Below, piece by piece: positions 33,248 through 41,782 of a stretch of DNA of 64,000 nucleotides; the first letter of the stretch is position 1, and each line of letters starts with the position of its first letter. A program made the position numbers and the translations under genes. Under the pieces are notes generated by a model that made no database searches, was not told the origin of the DNA, and was given only the letters and a program-made list of their open reading frames with translations. The stretch is from NCBI GenBank assembly GCA_014650475.1, contig BMVA01000007.1:301764-365763 (forward strand), in the 5' to 3' direction. Origin of the DNA: Streptomyces albogriseolus (lineage in GTDB: Bacteria; Actinomycetota; Actinomycetes; Streptomycetales; Streptomycetaceae).

Positions 33248-34456
33248 TCACGCCCGCAGCGCAGCCCCCAGCCTCCGCAGCCCTTCCGCGATCTCCTCCG
33301 GCGTCTGCGTCACGAAGCACAGGCGGAGGGTGGAGCGGTCGGGCTCACCGGCGTGGAACGGGGCGCCGGGGACGTACGCCACGTCGTGCCGGACCACCTC
33401 GGGCAGCAGGGCCGTGGTGTCGTACGAGGACGGCAGGCGGACCCAGAGGAACATGCCGCCCTCGGGACGCGACCAGACCGAGCCGTCGGGGAGCACGTCG
33501 GGGAGACCGGCGAGCATGGCGTCCCGGCGCTCGCCGTAGACGCCCGCCACGCGGCGGACGTGGGCGTCCAGGTCGCGGTCGGCGAGATAGCGGGCGGCGG
33601 CGAGCTGGTTGACGGTCGGGGTGTGCAGGTCGGCGGCCTGCTTGGCGACGGCGCAGGCGCGGCGGAGCGCCTCGGGCGCGCGCAGCCAGCCCAGCCGCAG
33701 CCCGGGCGCCATGATCTTGGAGAGGCTGCCCAGCAGCACCGTGCGGTCCTCTGCGCCCGGGTGGGCGGCGATCCACGGCACCCGCTCGCCCTCGTACCGC
33801 AGTTCGCCGTACGGGTCGTCCTCCACGATCCACAGTCCGCGCCGGGCGGCGACCTCGGCGACGGCGGCCCGGCGGGCGGCGGGGAGGGTGCGCCCGGTGG
33901 GGTTCTGGAACGTGGGGACCGTGTAGAGCAGCTTGGGCCGCTCGCGGACCACCAGTTCCTCCAACGCCTCCGGGTCCAGGCCGTGTTCGTCGCCGGGCAC
34001 CGCGACGACGCGCGCCCCGGCGAGGCCGAAGGACTGAAGTGCCGCGAGATAGCAGGGGTCTTCGACCAGCACCGTGTCGCCGGGTTCGAGCAACGCGGTG
34101 GCGAGGAGGGACAGCGCCTGCTGGGAGCCGGTGGTCACGAGCAGGTCGTCGGGCGCGGTCACCAGCCCGCGCGCGCAGGTGCGTCCGGCGAGCGCGGCCC
34201 GCAGCGAGGGCTCGCCCTCGGTCGTGGAGTACTGCAACGCCCGCGCGGGCGTCTCGGCGAGCACCGCGCGGTACGCCTCCGCTATGCCGTCCGCGTCGAA
34301 CAGCTCCGGAGCCGGGAGACCGCCCGCGAAGTTGATCACCTCGGGGCGGGCGGTGACGGCCAGGATGTCCCGGACGGGCGAGCCGCCGACCGCCGAGGCC
34401 CGTGCGGCGAGCCGGGGAGTGGGAGCGGGGGCGGTGGGCGGCTCGATGACGGTCAT
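33248..34456 (-). CDS. PLP-dependent aminotransferase (class I/II, LysN-like)
   Basis: A 402-aa fold-type I aminotransferase. Signatures are INFAGGLPAPELFD near the N-terminus, GSQQALSLLATALLEPGD, and VPTFQNPTGRTLP with the cofactor Asn. EDDPYGELRYEG supplies Asp/Tyr, and the Schiff-base Lys is in GSLSKIMAPGLRLGW. The pattern fits 2-aminoadipate/aromatic aminotransferases of the MocR-related group, without an HTH domain. The substrate is not certain. ATG 34456 stands alone on the minus strand. Confidence 0.9.
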   Translation of the reverse strand: MTVIEPPTAPAPTPRLAARASAVGGSPVRDILAVTARPEVINFAGGLPAPELFDADGIAEAYRAVLAETPARALQYSTTEGEPSLRAALAGRTCARGLVTAPDDLLVTTGSQQALSLLATALLEPGDTVLVEDPCYLAALQSFGLAGARVVAVPGDEHGLDPEALEELVVRERPKLLYTVPTFQNPTGRTLPAARRAAVAEVAARRGLWIVEDDPYGELRYEGERVPWIAAHPGAEDRTVLLGSLSKIMAPGLRLGWLRAPEALRRACAVAKQAADLHTPTVNQLAAARYLADRDLDAHVRRVAGVYGERRDAMLAGLPDVLPDGSVWSRPEGGMFLWVRLPSSYDTTALLPEVVRHDVAYVPGAPFHAGEPDRSTLRLCFVTQTPEEIAEGLRRLGAALRA

Positions 34457-34564
34457 GGCACGGCTCCTGGGGCTGGGTGACGGCGCGTGCCCGCAGCCTA
34501 GAAAAACGCGTGCCTTTTACATGCGCCTTTCCGCGATCCGGACGCCCGCCGCCCCTCGGGCGCC

Positions 34565-35899
34565 CTACTCCAGCTTCGTCGTCCCCTCCGGCACCCAGCC
34601 GTCGCCGCCGATCGGGAACTCGTACGCCGGGCGGCCCTTGTTGCCGCTGGTGCGGAAGGGCCGGCCCTCGTCGTCGACGGTGAGGGTGCCGCTGCGGTCG
34701 CCGCTGGACCACTTCAGCTCCAGGTACCAGTCGACGTCGTACGCGGAGACGGAGGCGGTGAGGTAGTACACCTCCGGGTCGGACTCGCTGACCTTGAACG
34801 GGAAGTCCTCGTTGCCCGGCTCCGGGGTCAGGGACGGCCGCGCCGAGTCCAGGGAGACGGCGAACGCCCGCGTCTGCACGCCGCCTCCGCAGCCCACGCC
34901 CGGGTAGGCCATGGCGTAGTCGTTCCAGGCGAGCGGCGCCCGCTTGCCCGCGACCCGCACGGTGAGGCCGTCGACGACCACGGTCTCGGGGCCGGTGCCC
35001 TGCACGGTGAGCCGCAGGTACTGCTGCCCCGAGGACACCGCCCCGTGCGCCGCCACCCAGGCCGCGGCGCCCTCCTCCAGCGGCGGCGGTTTCATCTCGC
35101 TCGCCGGCTTGTCGGCCAGGTACCGCTGCGAACAGGGGCTCTCCCACGCGTACGGCTCCGCCCGCACGGTGACCGGCACCCCGCTCTTCTGCCCCTCGCC
35201 GCTCGGGGCGCCGGCGGGCGCGGAGCCGGCGGGTGTCCTGGCCGGGCCCGTGCCCTTGGCCGGGGAGGACGGGGAGGCGGCGGCGGAGGAGGGCGGCGAG
35301 GACGACGCGGGGGCGGTCCCCTCGGCGGTCACCCCGGCCGCGCCGACCGGGCGGTGCCGGCCGCCGTCGCCGTCACCGTCGCCGTCCGAGCCGCCGCCCG
35401 GCAGCCCGACGGCGAGGGCGACCCCGACAGCCACGGCGGCGACCGCGATGCCCGCGAGGACGGCGGTACGGGTACGGCGGCGGGTGGGGGCGGTGCCAAC
35501 CTCTGTGTCGGCGTCGGCGGGGGCGGCCGGGGGTGCGCCGGCCGAAGGAGCCTCCGCCGGGGGCGCGGCCCCGGAAGCCTCCTGACCGAGGGCCGTACCC
35601 GAACCCGCCTCCTCCGGGGGCGTCTCGGCGGCAGCCGCCCCCTTCCGTCCCCGCACCGCGTCCGCCAGCACCCACCGGCGATGCAGCTCGACGAGTTCCT
35701 CCGGGTGCGCCTTGCACAGCCGGGCCAGCCGCTCGACCGGGGCGTAGTCGGCCGGCACCGCGTCCCCGTTGCAGTACCGGTGCAGGGTCGACGTACTCAT
35801 GTGGAGCCGCTTGGCGAGCACCCCGTAGCTGAGCCCCGACCGGTCCTTCAACTCCCGCAGCAACGCGGCGAAATCCGCCGCGGCCGTGTGTTCCGGCAC
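34565..35899 (-). CDS. Membrane-anchored HTH protein with large extracytoplasmic domain
   Basis: A 444-aa protein. The N-terminal HTH is GLSYGVLAKRLHMSTSTLHRYCNG (about residues 22-45), followed by EELVELHRRWVLAD. A Pro/Ala/Glu linker leads to one transmembrane helix near 145-165. An Asp/Gly and Ser/Pro-rich spacer follows. The outer roughly 210 residues form a beta-rich domain of unknown family with a Cys pair (ESPCSQRY, GVGCGGGV). The GTG start at 35899 is preceded by GGAGGAAC. It has the same architecture as the two HTH proteins at 31.6-33.2 kb but a different outer domain. Function unknown. Confidence 0.8.
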   Translation of the reverse strand: MPEHTAAADFAALLRELKDRSGLSYGVLAKRLHMSTSTLHRYCNGDAVPADYAPVERLARLCKAHPEELVELHRRWVLADAVRGRKGAAAAETPPEEAGSGTALGQEASGAAPPAEAPSAGAPPAAPADADTEVGTAPTRRRTRTAVLAGIAVAAVAVGVALAVGLPGGGSDGDGDGDGGRHRPVGAAGVTAEGTAPASSSPPSSAAASPSSPAKGTGPARTPAGSAPAGAPSGEGQKSGVPVTVRAEPYAWESPCSQRYLADKPASEMKPPPLEEGAAAWVAAHGAVSSGQQYLRLTVQGTGPETVVVDGLTVRVAGKRAPLAWNDYAMAYPGVGCGGGVQTRAFAVSLDSARPSLTPEPGNEDFPFKVSESDPEVYYLTASVSAYDVDWYLELKWSSGDRSGTLTVDDEGRPFRTSGNKGRPAYEFPIGGDGWVPEGTTKLE

Positions 35900-36112
35900 C
35901 GTTCCTCCACTCCCCCGTGTCCCGTTCCACCGTTCCAGGGGACGGTCGTTCCCCCAGGTGAGAGCGGTATGAGCGTTCCAGCGTCCCGGATCGCCCGTCG
36001 GCGGTGGCGGCCGGGACGGATCACACCGCACGCTCTGGTCATCCAAGCACGCCGCTCCCGCCGACCGGTCGAGCGGCTGCGCCAAGTCCCTTTTGATGAC
36101 AAGGAATCCGCC

Positions 36113-36844
36113 ATGCGCACCTCTCGTCTCCAGCTGCTCGCCGCCGCCGGTGTCGCCGTCGCCTCGCTCGCCCTGACCGCCTGCCAGGACGGCACCGGCA
36201 CCCGTGACGAGGGCGCGTCCGCCTCGCAGCCGGTCGCGTCGGCGCCCTCCGGCGCCTCCTCGCAGGCGCCGGAGGAGTCCCCCTCGGACGGCGGCGGGAA
36301 CGGCTCCACCGCGAACGGGTCCGGCGGGTCCGGCGGGGACGCGTCCGGCTCCGGTGACAGCGGAAGCAAGGGCTCCTCGGCCGGCACGTCAGACGGGTCC
36401 GAGGACGCCCCGGCGACGTTCAACCCCTGCAACGGCGCGAACACGGGCGTCACGGCCGCGCCGGTCTCCCGCCCGGTGAACCACATGCTGATCACGGTGA
36501 AGAACACCGGCGCGAAGAACTGCGACCTGACCTACTACCCGGTGCTGCGGTTCGACGAGATGCAGTGGGTGCCGCAGCCGATCGAGGACTCCAAGCCGCA
36601 GGCCGTCGTCACCCTGGGTCCGGGCGAGTCGGCGTACGCGGGCGTGCTGCTGTCGGCGGCCGACGGCAGCGGCTCGGGCGGCGCCACCGGCAAGAAGCTC
36701 ACCGTCGGCTTCCAGGCCCGCACGCCGAACAGCGACGGCGGCCCCGCCGCGATCCCGTCCCTGCCGGCCAAGGGCGTGTACTACGACAGCAGCCTGACGG
36801 TGACGTACTGGCAGTCCTCGATGGACGACGCGCTCGCCTACTGA
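36113..36844 (+). CDS. DUF4232 lipoprotein
   Basis: A 243-aa lipoprotein with lipobox LTAC at Cys24. A long Ser/Gly/Asp linker (about residues 25-100) precedes a DUF4232 domain starting FNPCNGANTGVTAAP. The pattern includes HMLITVKNTGAKNCDLTYYPVLRF, LGPGESAYAGVLLS and a final beta pair. It should sit on the outer membrane face with its domain in or beyond the cell wall. The ligand is unknown. ATG 36113 has AAGGAA upstream. Two further DUF4232 lipoproteins lie at 43.1 and 46.1 kb. Confidence 0.83.
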   Translation: MRTSRLQLLAAAGVAVASLALTACQDGTGTRDEGASASQPVASAPSGASSQAPEESPSDGGGNGSTANGSGGSGGDASGSGDSGSKGSSAGTSDGSEDAPATFNPCNGANTGVTAAPVSRPVNHMLITVKNTGAKNCDLTYYPVLRFDEMQWVPQPIEDSKPQAVVTLGPGESAYAGVLLSAADGSGSGGATGKKLTVGFQARTPNSDGGPAAIPSLPAKGVYYDSSLTVTYWQSSMDDALAY

Positions 36845-36854
36845 GCGGCGGCCG

Positions 36855-37856
36855 TCACCGGGCGGAGTTCAGCTGCTGGGCCACCTCGGTGGCCCAGTAG
36901 GTGAGCACGGTGCGCGCGCCGGCCCGGCGGATGCCGGTGAGGGACTCGAGGATCGCCTTGTCGCGGTCGATCCAGCCCTTCTCGGCGGCGGCCTCGATCA
37001 TCGCGTACTCGCCGGAGATCTGGTACGCCACGACCGGCACGTCCACCGCGTCCGCGACCTTGGCGAGGACGTCGAGGTAGGGGCCGGCCGGCTTGACCAT
37101 GACCATGTCGGCGCCCTCCTCCAGGTCGAGCTCCAGCTCGCGCATGGACTCGCGGAGGTTGGCCGGGTCCTGCTGGTAGGTGCGGCGGTCGCCCTGGAGC
37201 GAGGAGCCGACGGCCTCCCGGAAGGGGCCGTAGAAGGCGGAGGCGTACTTCGCGGTGTAGGCGAGGATCGCGACGTCGTCCCGGCCGATCTGGTCGAGGG
37301 CGTCGCGGATGACGCCGATCTGCCCGTCCATCATCCCGCTCGGGCCGACCACATGGGCGCCCGCGTCGGCCTGGACCTGCGCCATCTCGGCGTACCGCTC
37401 GAGCGTGGCGTCGTTGTCGACGCGGCCCTGGTCGTCGAGGACGCCGCAGTGGCCGTGGTCGGTGAACTCGTCGAGGCACAGGTCGGACATGACGAGCAGG
37501 TCGTCGCCGACCTCCGCGCGGACGTCCCGCAGGGCGACCTGGAGGATGCCGTCCGGGTCGGTGCCCGCGGTGCCCACGCCGTCCTTCTTGGACTCCTCCG
37601 GCACGCCGAACAGCATGATCCCGGAGACGCCGGCGGCGACGGCCTCGGCGGCGGCCTTCTTCAGGCTGTCACGGGTGTGCTGCACGACCCCCGGCATCGA
37701 CGAGATCGGCACCGGCTCCGCGACGCCCTCGCGCACGAAGGCCGGGAGGATGAAGTCGGCGGGGTGCAGGCGGGTCTCGGCGACCATCCGCCGCATCACC
37801 GGGGAGGTGCGCAGACGCCGCGGGCGCGTGCCGGGGAAGGATCCGTACGTCGTCAT
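36855..37856 (-). CDS. hemB: Delta-aminolevulinic acid dehydratase (porphobilinogen synthase)
   Basis: A 333-aa enzyme that condenses two 5-aminolevulinates to porphobilinogen. Signatures are [15 protein letters not shown], the metal/allosteric segment [14 protein letters not shown] and the catalytic Lys region [17 protein letters not shown]. The second Lys is in [12 protein letters not shown], followed by [23 protein letters not shown] has only one of the Cys usually needed for the zinc site, consistent with a Mg-type enzyme. ATG 37856. It converges with the DUF4232 gene (10-bp gap) and is not in the hemACD operon. Confidence 0.96.
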   Translation of the reverse strand: MTTYGSFPGTRPRRLRTSPVMRRMVAETRLHPADFILPAFVREGVAEPVPISSMPGVVQHTRDSLKKAAAEAVAAGVSGIMLFGVPEESKKDGVGTAGTDPDGILQVALRDVRAEVGDDLLVMSDLCLDEFTDHGHCGVLDDQGRVDNDATLERYAEMAQVQADAGAHVVGPSGMMDGQIGVIRDALDQIGRDDVAILAYTAKYASAFYGPFREAVGSSLQGDRRTYQQDPANLRESMRELELDLEEGADMVMVKPAGPYLDVLAKVADAVDVPVVAYQISGEYAMIEAAAEKGWIDRDKAILESLTGIRRAGARTVLTYWATEVAQQLNSAR

Positions 37857-37994
37857 ACCGCCTACGCTACGCCCGCCCCGCCCGTGCCTTTGCCGACGCA
37901 CAGTCGGCGCGGCCGGCACCGGCGACGTGGTGGCCCGCATCCGTCGGATACGGTGCTCGTCTTCCGCGACCGTGAGACGAAGGGGCACCTGACC

Positions 37995-38759
37995 GTGCAC
38001 AGCGCCGCCGTGACGACCGAGGGCGACCGCATCCGCTGGGTCGAGCTGCCGGGCCGGGACCCGGCCCGCGTGTACGTCCACGGTCTGGGGGCGACCTCCC
38101 CCGCCTACTTCACCGGGACCGCCGTCCACCCGCTGCTGGCCGGACACCGGTCCCTGCTGGTCGACCTCCTCGGCCACGGCCACAGCGACCGGCCCACCGC
38201 CTTCGCCTACACCCTGGAGGACCACGCGGACACGCTCGCCGACGCGCTGCGCGCCGCGCGGGTCACCGGCGCCGAGGTGGTCGCGCACAGCATGGGCGGC
38301 TCGGTCGCCGTCGTCCTGGCCGTCCGCCACCCGGAGCTGGTGTCGCGGCTGGTCCTGGTCGACGCCAACCTCGACCCGCTGACACCGGAGCGGGGCGCCC
38401 CCGGCAGCCGGGGCATCGCGGCGTACGGCGAGGAGGAGTTCCTCGCGGGCGGCTGGCGGGAGACGCGGGACCTCGCGGGCGGGCACTGGTGGTCGACGAT
38501 GCGGCTGGCGGGCCTGGAGGCCCTGCACCGCAGCGCCACCCACCTGGTCCGCGGCACGACCCCCACGATGCGGGAGCTGCTGCTCGCCCTCCCGGTCCCG
38601 CGCACCTTCCTGTACCCGGAGGCCGACGGCCCCTTCCCCGGCGCGGCGGACCTGGAGGCGGCGGGCGTCCGCGTGGTCCCGGTCCCCGACTGCGGCCACA
38701 ACGTCATGCTCGACAACCCGGAGGCCTTCGCCCGCGCGACGGCCGAGGCCCTGGCCTGA
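37995..38759 (+). CDS. Alpha/beta hydrolase
   Basis: A 254-aa cytoplasmic hydrolase with oxyanion-hole HGLGAT near residue 30, [11 protein letters not shown] and the nucleophile elbow AHSMGG (Ser near 96). [11 protein letters not shown] follows, and the terminal His is in PDCGHNVML. The family includes esterases and C-C hydrolases, and the substrate is unknown. GTG 37995 is preceded by AAGGGG at 9 bp; GTG 37953 is an in-frame alternative. It is divergent from hemB. Confidence 0.85.
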   Translation: MHSAAVTTEGDRIRWVELPGRDPARVYVHGLGATSPAYFTGTAVHPLLAGHRSLLVDLLGHGHSDRPTAFAYTLEDHADTLADALRAARVTGAEVVAHSMGGSVAVVLAVRHPELVSRLVLVDANLDPLTPERGAPGSRGIAAYGEEEFLAGGWRETRDLAGGHWWSTMRLAGLEALHRSATHLVRGTTPTMRELLLALPVPRTFLYPEADGPFPGAADLEAAGVRVVPVPDCGHNVMLDNPEAFARATAEALA

Positions 38760-38889
38760 CGTCGTCGACACCGGGCCGCTCCCCCACTCAACGCACATTG
38801 TGGACCTGCCCGACGGCCCCTCTTTGGCTCTGTCCACCGGTCCATGACGCCACCAGGCTGGGAGAAACCGACGTTCCCCGGAGGTTCTC

Positions 38890-39495
38890 TTGAGTCTCGC
38901 GTTCCTGCTGGCCGCCCTGGCCGTGGTGGTCACCCCCGGCACCGGCGTGGTCTACACACTCGCCGCCGGCCTCTCCCACGGCCGGCGCGCGGGCCTGGTG
39001 GCCGCCTTCGGCTGCACGCTCGCCGTCGTGCCCCACCTGCTGGCGTCCGTCACCGGCCTCGCCGCCCTGCTCGCCTCCAGCCCGCTCGCCTACGCGGCGG
39101 TGAAGTACGCGGGCGTCGCCTACCTGCTGTACATGGCGTGGGCGATGCTGCGCGACAAGGAGGCGTTCACCGTCCGCCCGGAGTCCGAGCCGCGCCCCGC
39201 GCTCCGCGTGATCACGACGGCCGTCCTGATCAACGTGCTGAACCCGAAGCCGACGCTGTTCTTCGTCGCCTTCCTCCCCCAGTTCGTCCCAGCCGGCTCC
39301 ACCGACTCGCTCGGCCTGATGCTCCAGCTCGGCGGGGTCTTCATGGCCCTGACCCTCGTGGTCTTCGCCGCGTACGGCGTGTGCGCGGCAGCCGTACGGG
39401 ACCGGCTGATGGCCCACCCCCGGATCACCACCGGCCTGCGCGCCGTCTTCACGGCGAGCTTCGTCGGCCTGAGCGCCCGGATGGCGGTGGCCTGA
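38890..39495 (+). CDS. LysE-family amino-acid exporter
   Basis: A 201-aa membrane protein with six hydrophobic segments. The family signature is near the N-terminus ([23 protein letters not shown]) and [25 protein letters not shown] is in the middle. It probably exports an amino acid or related metabolite. TTG 38890 is the likely start because GGAGG lies 8 bp upstream and the reading frame begins with the correct signature. The stop overlaps the B3/B4 protein start by one base (TGATG), so the two are co-translated. Confidence 0.88.
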   Translation: MSLAFLLAALAVVVTPGTGVVYTLAAGLSHGRRAGLVAAFGCTLAVVPHLLASVTGLAALLASSPLAYAAVKYAGVAYLLYMAWAMLRDKEAFTVRPESEPRPALRVITTAVLINVLNPKPTLFFVAFLPQFVPAGSTDSLGLMLQLGGVFMALTLVVFAAYGVCAAAVRDRLMAHPRITTGLRAVFTASFVGLSARMAVA

Positions 39496-40211
39496 TGCTC
39501 TTCCGGCACGCGGAGGCGGTCCGGTCCGCCCACCCGGGCCTGGCGGCGGGCGCCCTGCACGCCTCGGGCGTCGACGCCACGGCGGACGTGGGTGCGCGCG
39601 TGGCGGAGTACACCGCCCGCGCCCTCACCCGGCTCGCCGACGGCCCCGAGAGTCATTTTCCCGAAGTGCTGGCCTGGCGGCGGACGTTCGCCCGCATGGG
39701 GCTGCGCCCGACGCAGTACCGCTGCGCCTCCGAGTCCCTGCTGCGCCGCCTGCGCAAGGAGGGCTCCCTGCCCCGCATCCACCCGGTCGTGGACCTGTGC
39801 AACGCGGTCTCCGTCGCGTACGCCGTGCCGGTCGCGGCGCTCGACGCCGACCGGATCACCGGCCCGCTGCTCGAGGTGCGGCCCGCGCACGGCGACGAGG
39901 AGTACACGACCTTCGACGGCCGCACCGAGCACCCGGCCCCCGGCGAGGTGACGTACGCCGACGCGGCCGGACGCGCGCACGCCCGCCGCTGGACGAACCG
40001 GCAGAGCGGCCACTCGGCGGTGAGGGACGGCACGCGCCGGGTCCTCGTGGTGGCGGAGGCGATGCACGAGGGCGGGGCGGACACGGTCGCGCGGACTCTG
40101 GACACCCTCGCGCAGGAACTGGCCGCGCACTGGCCGGTCACGCCGGTCACCGCTCTCCTCGCCCCCGACGCCCCGGAGTTCACCCTCGATGACGACGCCC
40201 GGGTGCCGTAA
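39495..40211 (+). CDS. B3/B4 tRNA-binding-domain protein
   Basis: A 238-aa soluble protein with the B3/B4 domain of phenylalanyl-tRNA synthetase beta subunits. Examples are RRTFARMGLRPTQYRCASESLLRRLRKEG, IHPVVDLCNAVSVAYAVPVAALDAD and RRWTNRQSGHSAVRDGTRRVLVVAEAM. Stand-alone copies are thought to edit or bind mischarged tRNA or free amino acids. It is coupled to the LysE exporter gene and followed 14 bp later by a MocR regulator, so the three probably form an amino-acid-responsive operon. Confidence 0.85.
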   Translation: MLFRHAEAVRSAHPGLAAGALHASGVDATADVGARVAEYTARALTRLADGPESHFPEVLAWRRTFARMGLRPTQYRCASESLLRRLRKEGSLPRIHPVVDLCNAVSVAYAVPVAALDADRITGPLLEVRPAHGDEEYTTFDGRTEHPAPGEVTYADAAGRAHARRWTNRQSGHSAVRDGTRRVLVVAEAMHEGGADTVARTLDTLAQELAAHWPVTPVTALLAPDAPEFTLDDDARVP

Positions 40212-40225
40212 CCGGGCATGGCACC

Positions 40226-41695
40226 ATGAACACGGTGACCGACAGGGACGGCGCGACGACACACGGCTCGGACTTCCTCCAGCTGCGGGCGGACGACGTG
40301 CCCGCGGACGGCAAGGCCGACTGGCTCGCGCGACAGGTGCGGCAGGCGATCACCGACCGCAGGCTGACCGTCGGCAGCAGGCTCCCGGCCACCCGGCTGC
40401 TCGCCGCCGAACTGCGCGTCTCGCGGGGCGTGGTGACCGAGGCGTATCGCAGGCTCGCGGAGGACGGGCATGTCGAGGGGCGCCGGCGCGGCGGCACGGT
40501 CGTGGTCGCGGCGCCCCCGCCGCCGCCACCGTCACACACCGAACAGCGCTCGTCCGCAGGGCCGTTCACCGGCTCCCCGGACTCCCGCGCCTTCGACGCG
40601 CTGCGCGCCGCCGGCGCCCGGATCGACCTCACCCCGGGCCGTCCCGACCTGTCCGCCTTCCCCCGCACGGCCTGGCTGCGCGCCGAACGGGCCGTGCTCG
40701 CCGAACTGTCCAGCGCCGACCTGGGATACGGCGACCCGCGCGGCGCACCCCGGCTGCGCCGCGCGGTCGCCGACTGGCTGGCGCGCAGCCGGGGCATCGC
40801 GGTCGACCCGGACGGCATCCTGATCGTCGCGGGCATCGCCCAGGCGCTCACCCTGCTGCACCCGGTGCTGCGCGCGGACGGCATCACAGCGGTCGCGGTG
40901 GAGGAGCCCGGTTCGCTCGGCACCCGACAGCACCTCGCGCACGGCGGCCTGTCCACCCCGCCCGTCCCGGTGGACGCGCACGGCCCGGACGTCGCCGCGC
41001 TGCGCGCCACCGGCGCCCCGGCGGTGCTGCTCACCCCGGCGCACCAGTTCCCGACCGGCGTGGTGACCAGCGGGGAGCGCCGCCGCGAGCTGCTGCGGTG
41101 GGCGGCGGACGGCGGGCTGATCCTGGAGGACGACTACGACGCGGAGCACCGCTACGACCGCCCGCCCGTCCCCGCGCTGCGCTCCCTGCTCACCGACCGT
41201 CTCTGCTACATGGGCAGCGTGTCCAAGCTGCTCGCCCCGGCCCTGCGCACCGGCTGGCTGGTCCCGCCGCGGCGGCATCTGGAGGCGCTGACCGACGCGA
41301 AACGCTTCACCGACCTGGGCAGCGCGGTGCTGCCGCAGCTCGTCCTGGCCCGGCTGATGGAGACGGGCCACCTGGAGCGGCATCTGCGGCTGCTGCGCGC
41401 CCGGCACGTCCGCCGCCGGGACGCGGTGATCGCCGCCGTCCGCGAGCACCTCCCGGGCGCGGTCGTGCACGGCGCGGCGGCGGGCCTGCACCTGACGGTC
41501 ACCTATGCGCCGGACGTACCCGACACCGAACTGGCGTCCGCCGCACTGTCGTTGGGCGTCAAGTGTCACCCCCTCTCCTGGCACCGGCAGCTCCCCGGCC
41601 GTCCCGGCCTGGTCCTCGGGTACGCCGCCGATCCGCCCGGCGCCCTCACCGAGGGCGTGGCGCTGCTGGGCAAGGCACTGCGCACCCTGGCCTGA
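40226..41695 (+). CDS. MocR/PdxR-type regulator (GntR HTH + aminotransferase fold)
   Basis: A 489-aa regulator. The GntR winged helix is at about residues 30-95 (LARQVRQAITDRRLTVGSRLPATRLLAAELRVSRGVVTEAYRRL), followed by a Pro-rich linker. The rest is a fold-type I aminotransferase-like domain with LEDDYDAEHRYDR and the PLP Lys in MGSVSKLLAPALRTGW. Such proteins bind PLP or an amino-acid aldimine and control transporter or biosynthesis genes. It is the last gene of the LysE-B3/B4 unit. Two hairpins follow its stop. Confidence 0.9.
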   Translation: MNTVTDRDGATTHGSDFLQLRADDVPADGKADWLARQVRQAITDRRLTVGSRLPATRLLAAELRVSRGVVTEAYRRLAEDGHVEGRRRGGTVVVAAPPPPPPSHTEQRSSAGPFTGSPDSRAFDALRAAGARIDLTPGRPDLSAFPRTAWLRAERAVLAELSSADLGYGDPRGAPRLRRAVADWLARSRGIAVDPDGILIVAGIAQALTLLHPVLRADGITAVAVEEPGSLGTRQHLAHGGLSTPPVPVDAHGPDVAALRATGAPAVLLTPAHQFPTGVVTSGERRRELLRWAADGGLILEDDYDAEHRYDRPPVPALRSLLTDRLCYMGSVSKLLAPALRTGWLVPPRRHLEALTDAKRFTDLGSAVLPQLVLARLMETGHLERHLRLLRARHVRRRDAVIAAVREHLPGAVVHGAAAGLHLTVTYAPDVPDTELASAALSLGVKCHPLSWHRQLPGRPGLVLGYAADPPGALTEGVALLGKALRTLA

Positions 41696-41697
41696 AC

Positions 41698-41723
41698 CGG
41701 GTCCGGGAGCCGCCCCGGACCCG
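41698..41723 (+). terminator. GC-rich hairpin after the MocR gene
   Basis: CGGGTCCGGG pairs perfectly with CCCGGACCCG over loop AGCCGC, starting 3 bp after the stop codon. No T tract follows. It is the first of two tandem hairpins before the MFS gene. Confidence 0.65.
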
Positions 41724-41739
41724 CTATGATCCCTCGGTC

Positions 41740-41781
41740 AGCCTTTGGCGCGCCCCGACAGGGCAGCCCAAAGGCTTTTTT
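41740..41781 (+). terminator. Intrinsic terminator or attenuator with T tract before the MFS gene
   Basis: AGCCTTTGG (41740-41748) pairs with CCAAAGGCT (41768-41776) and is followed by six T residues (41776-41781). The MFS start ATG at 41783 follows one base later. The AAAGG in the 3' arm is also the only Shine-Dalgarno-like element for that ATG. The hairpin may end the MocR transcript, attenuate MFS expression, or both. Confidence 0.75.
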
Positions 41782-41782
41782 C

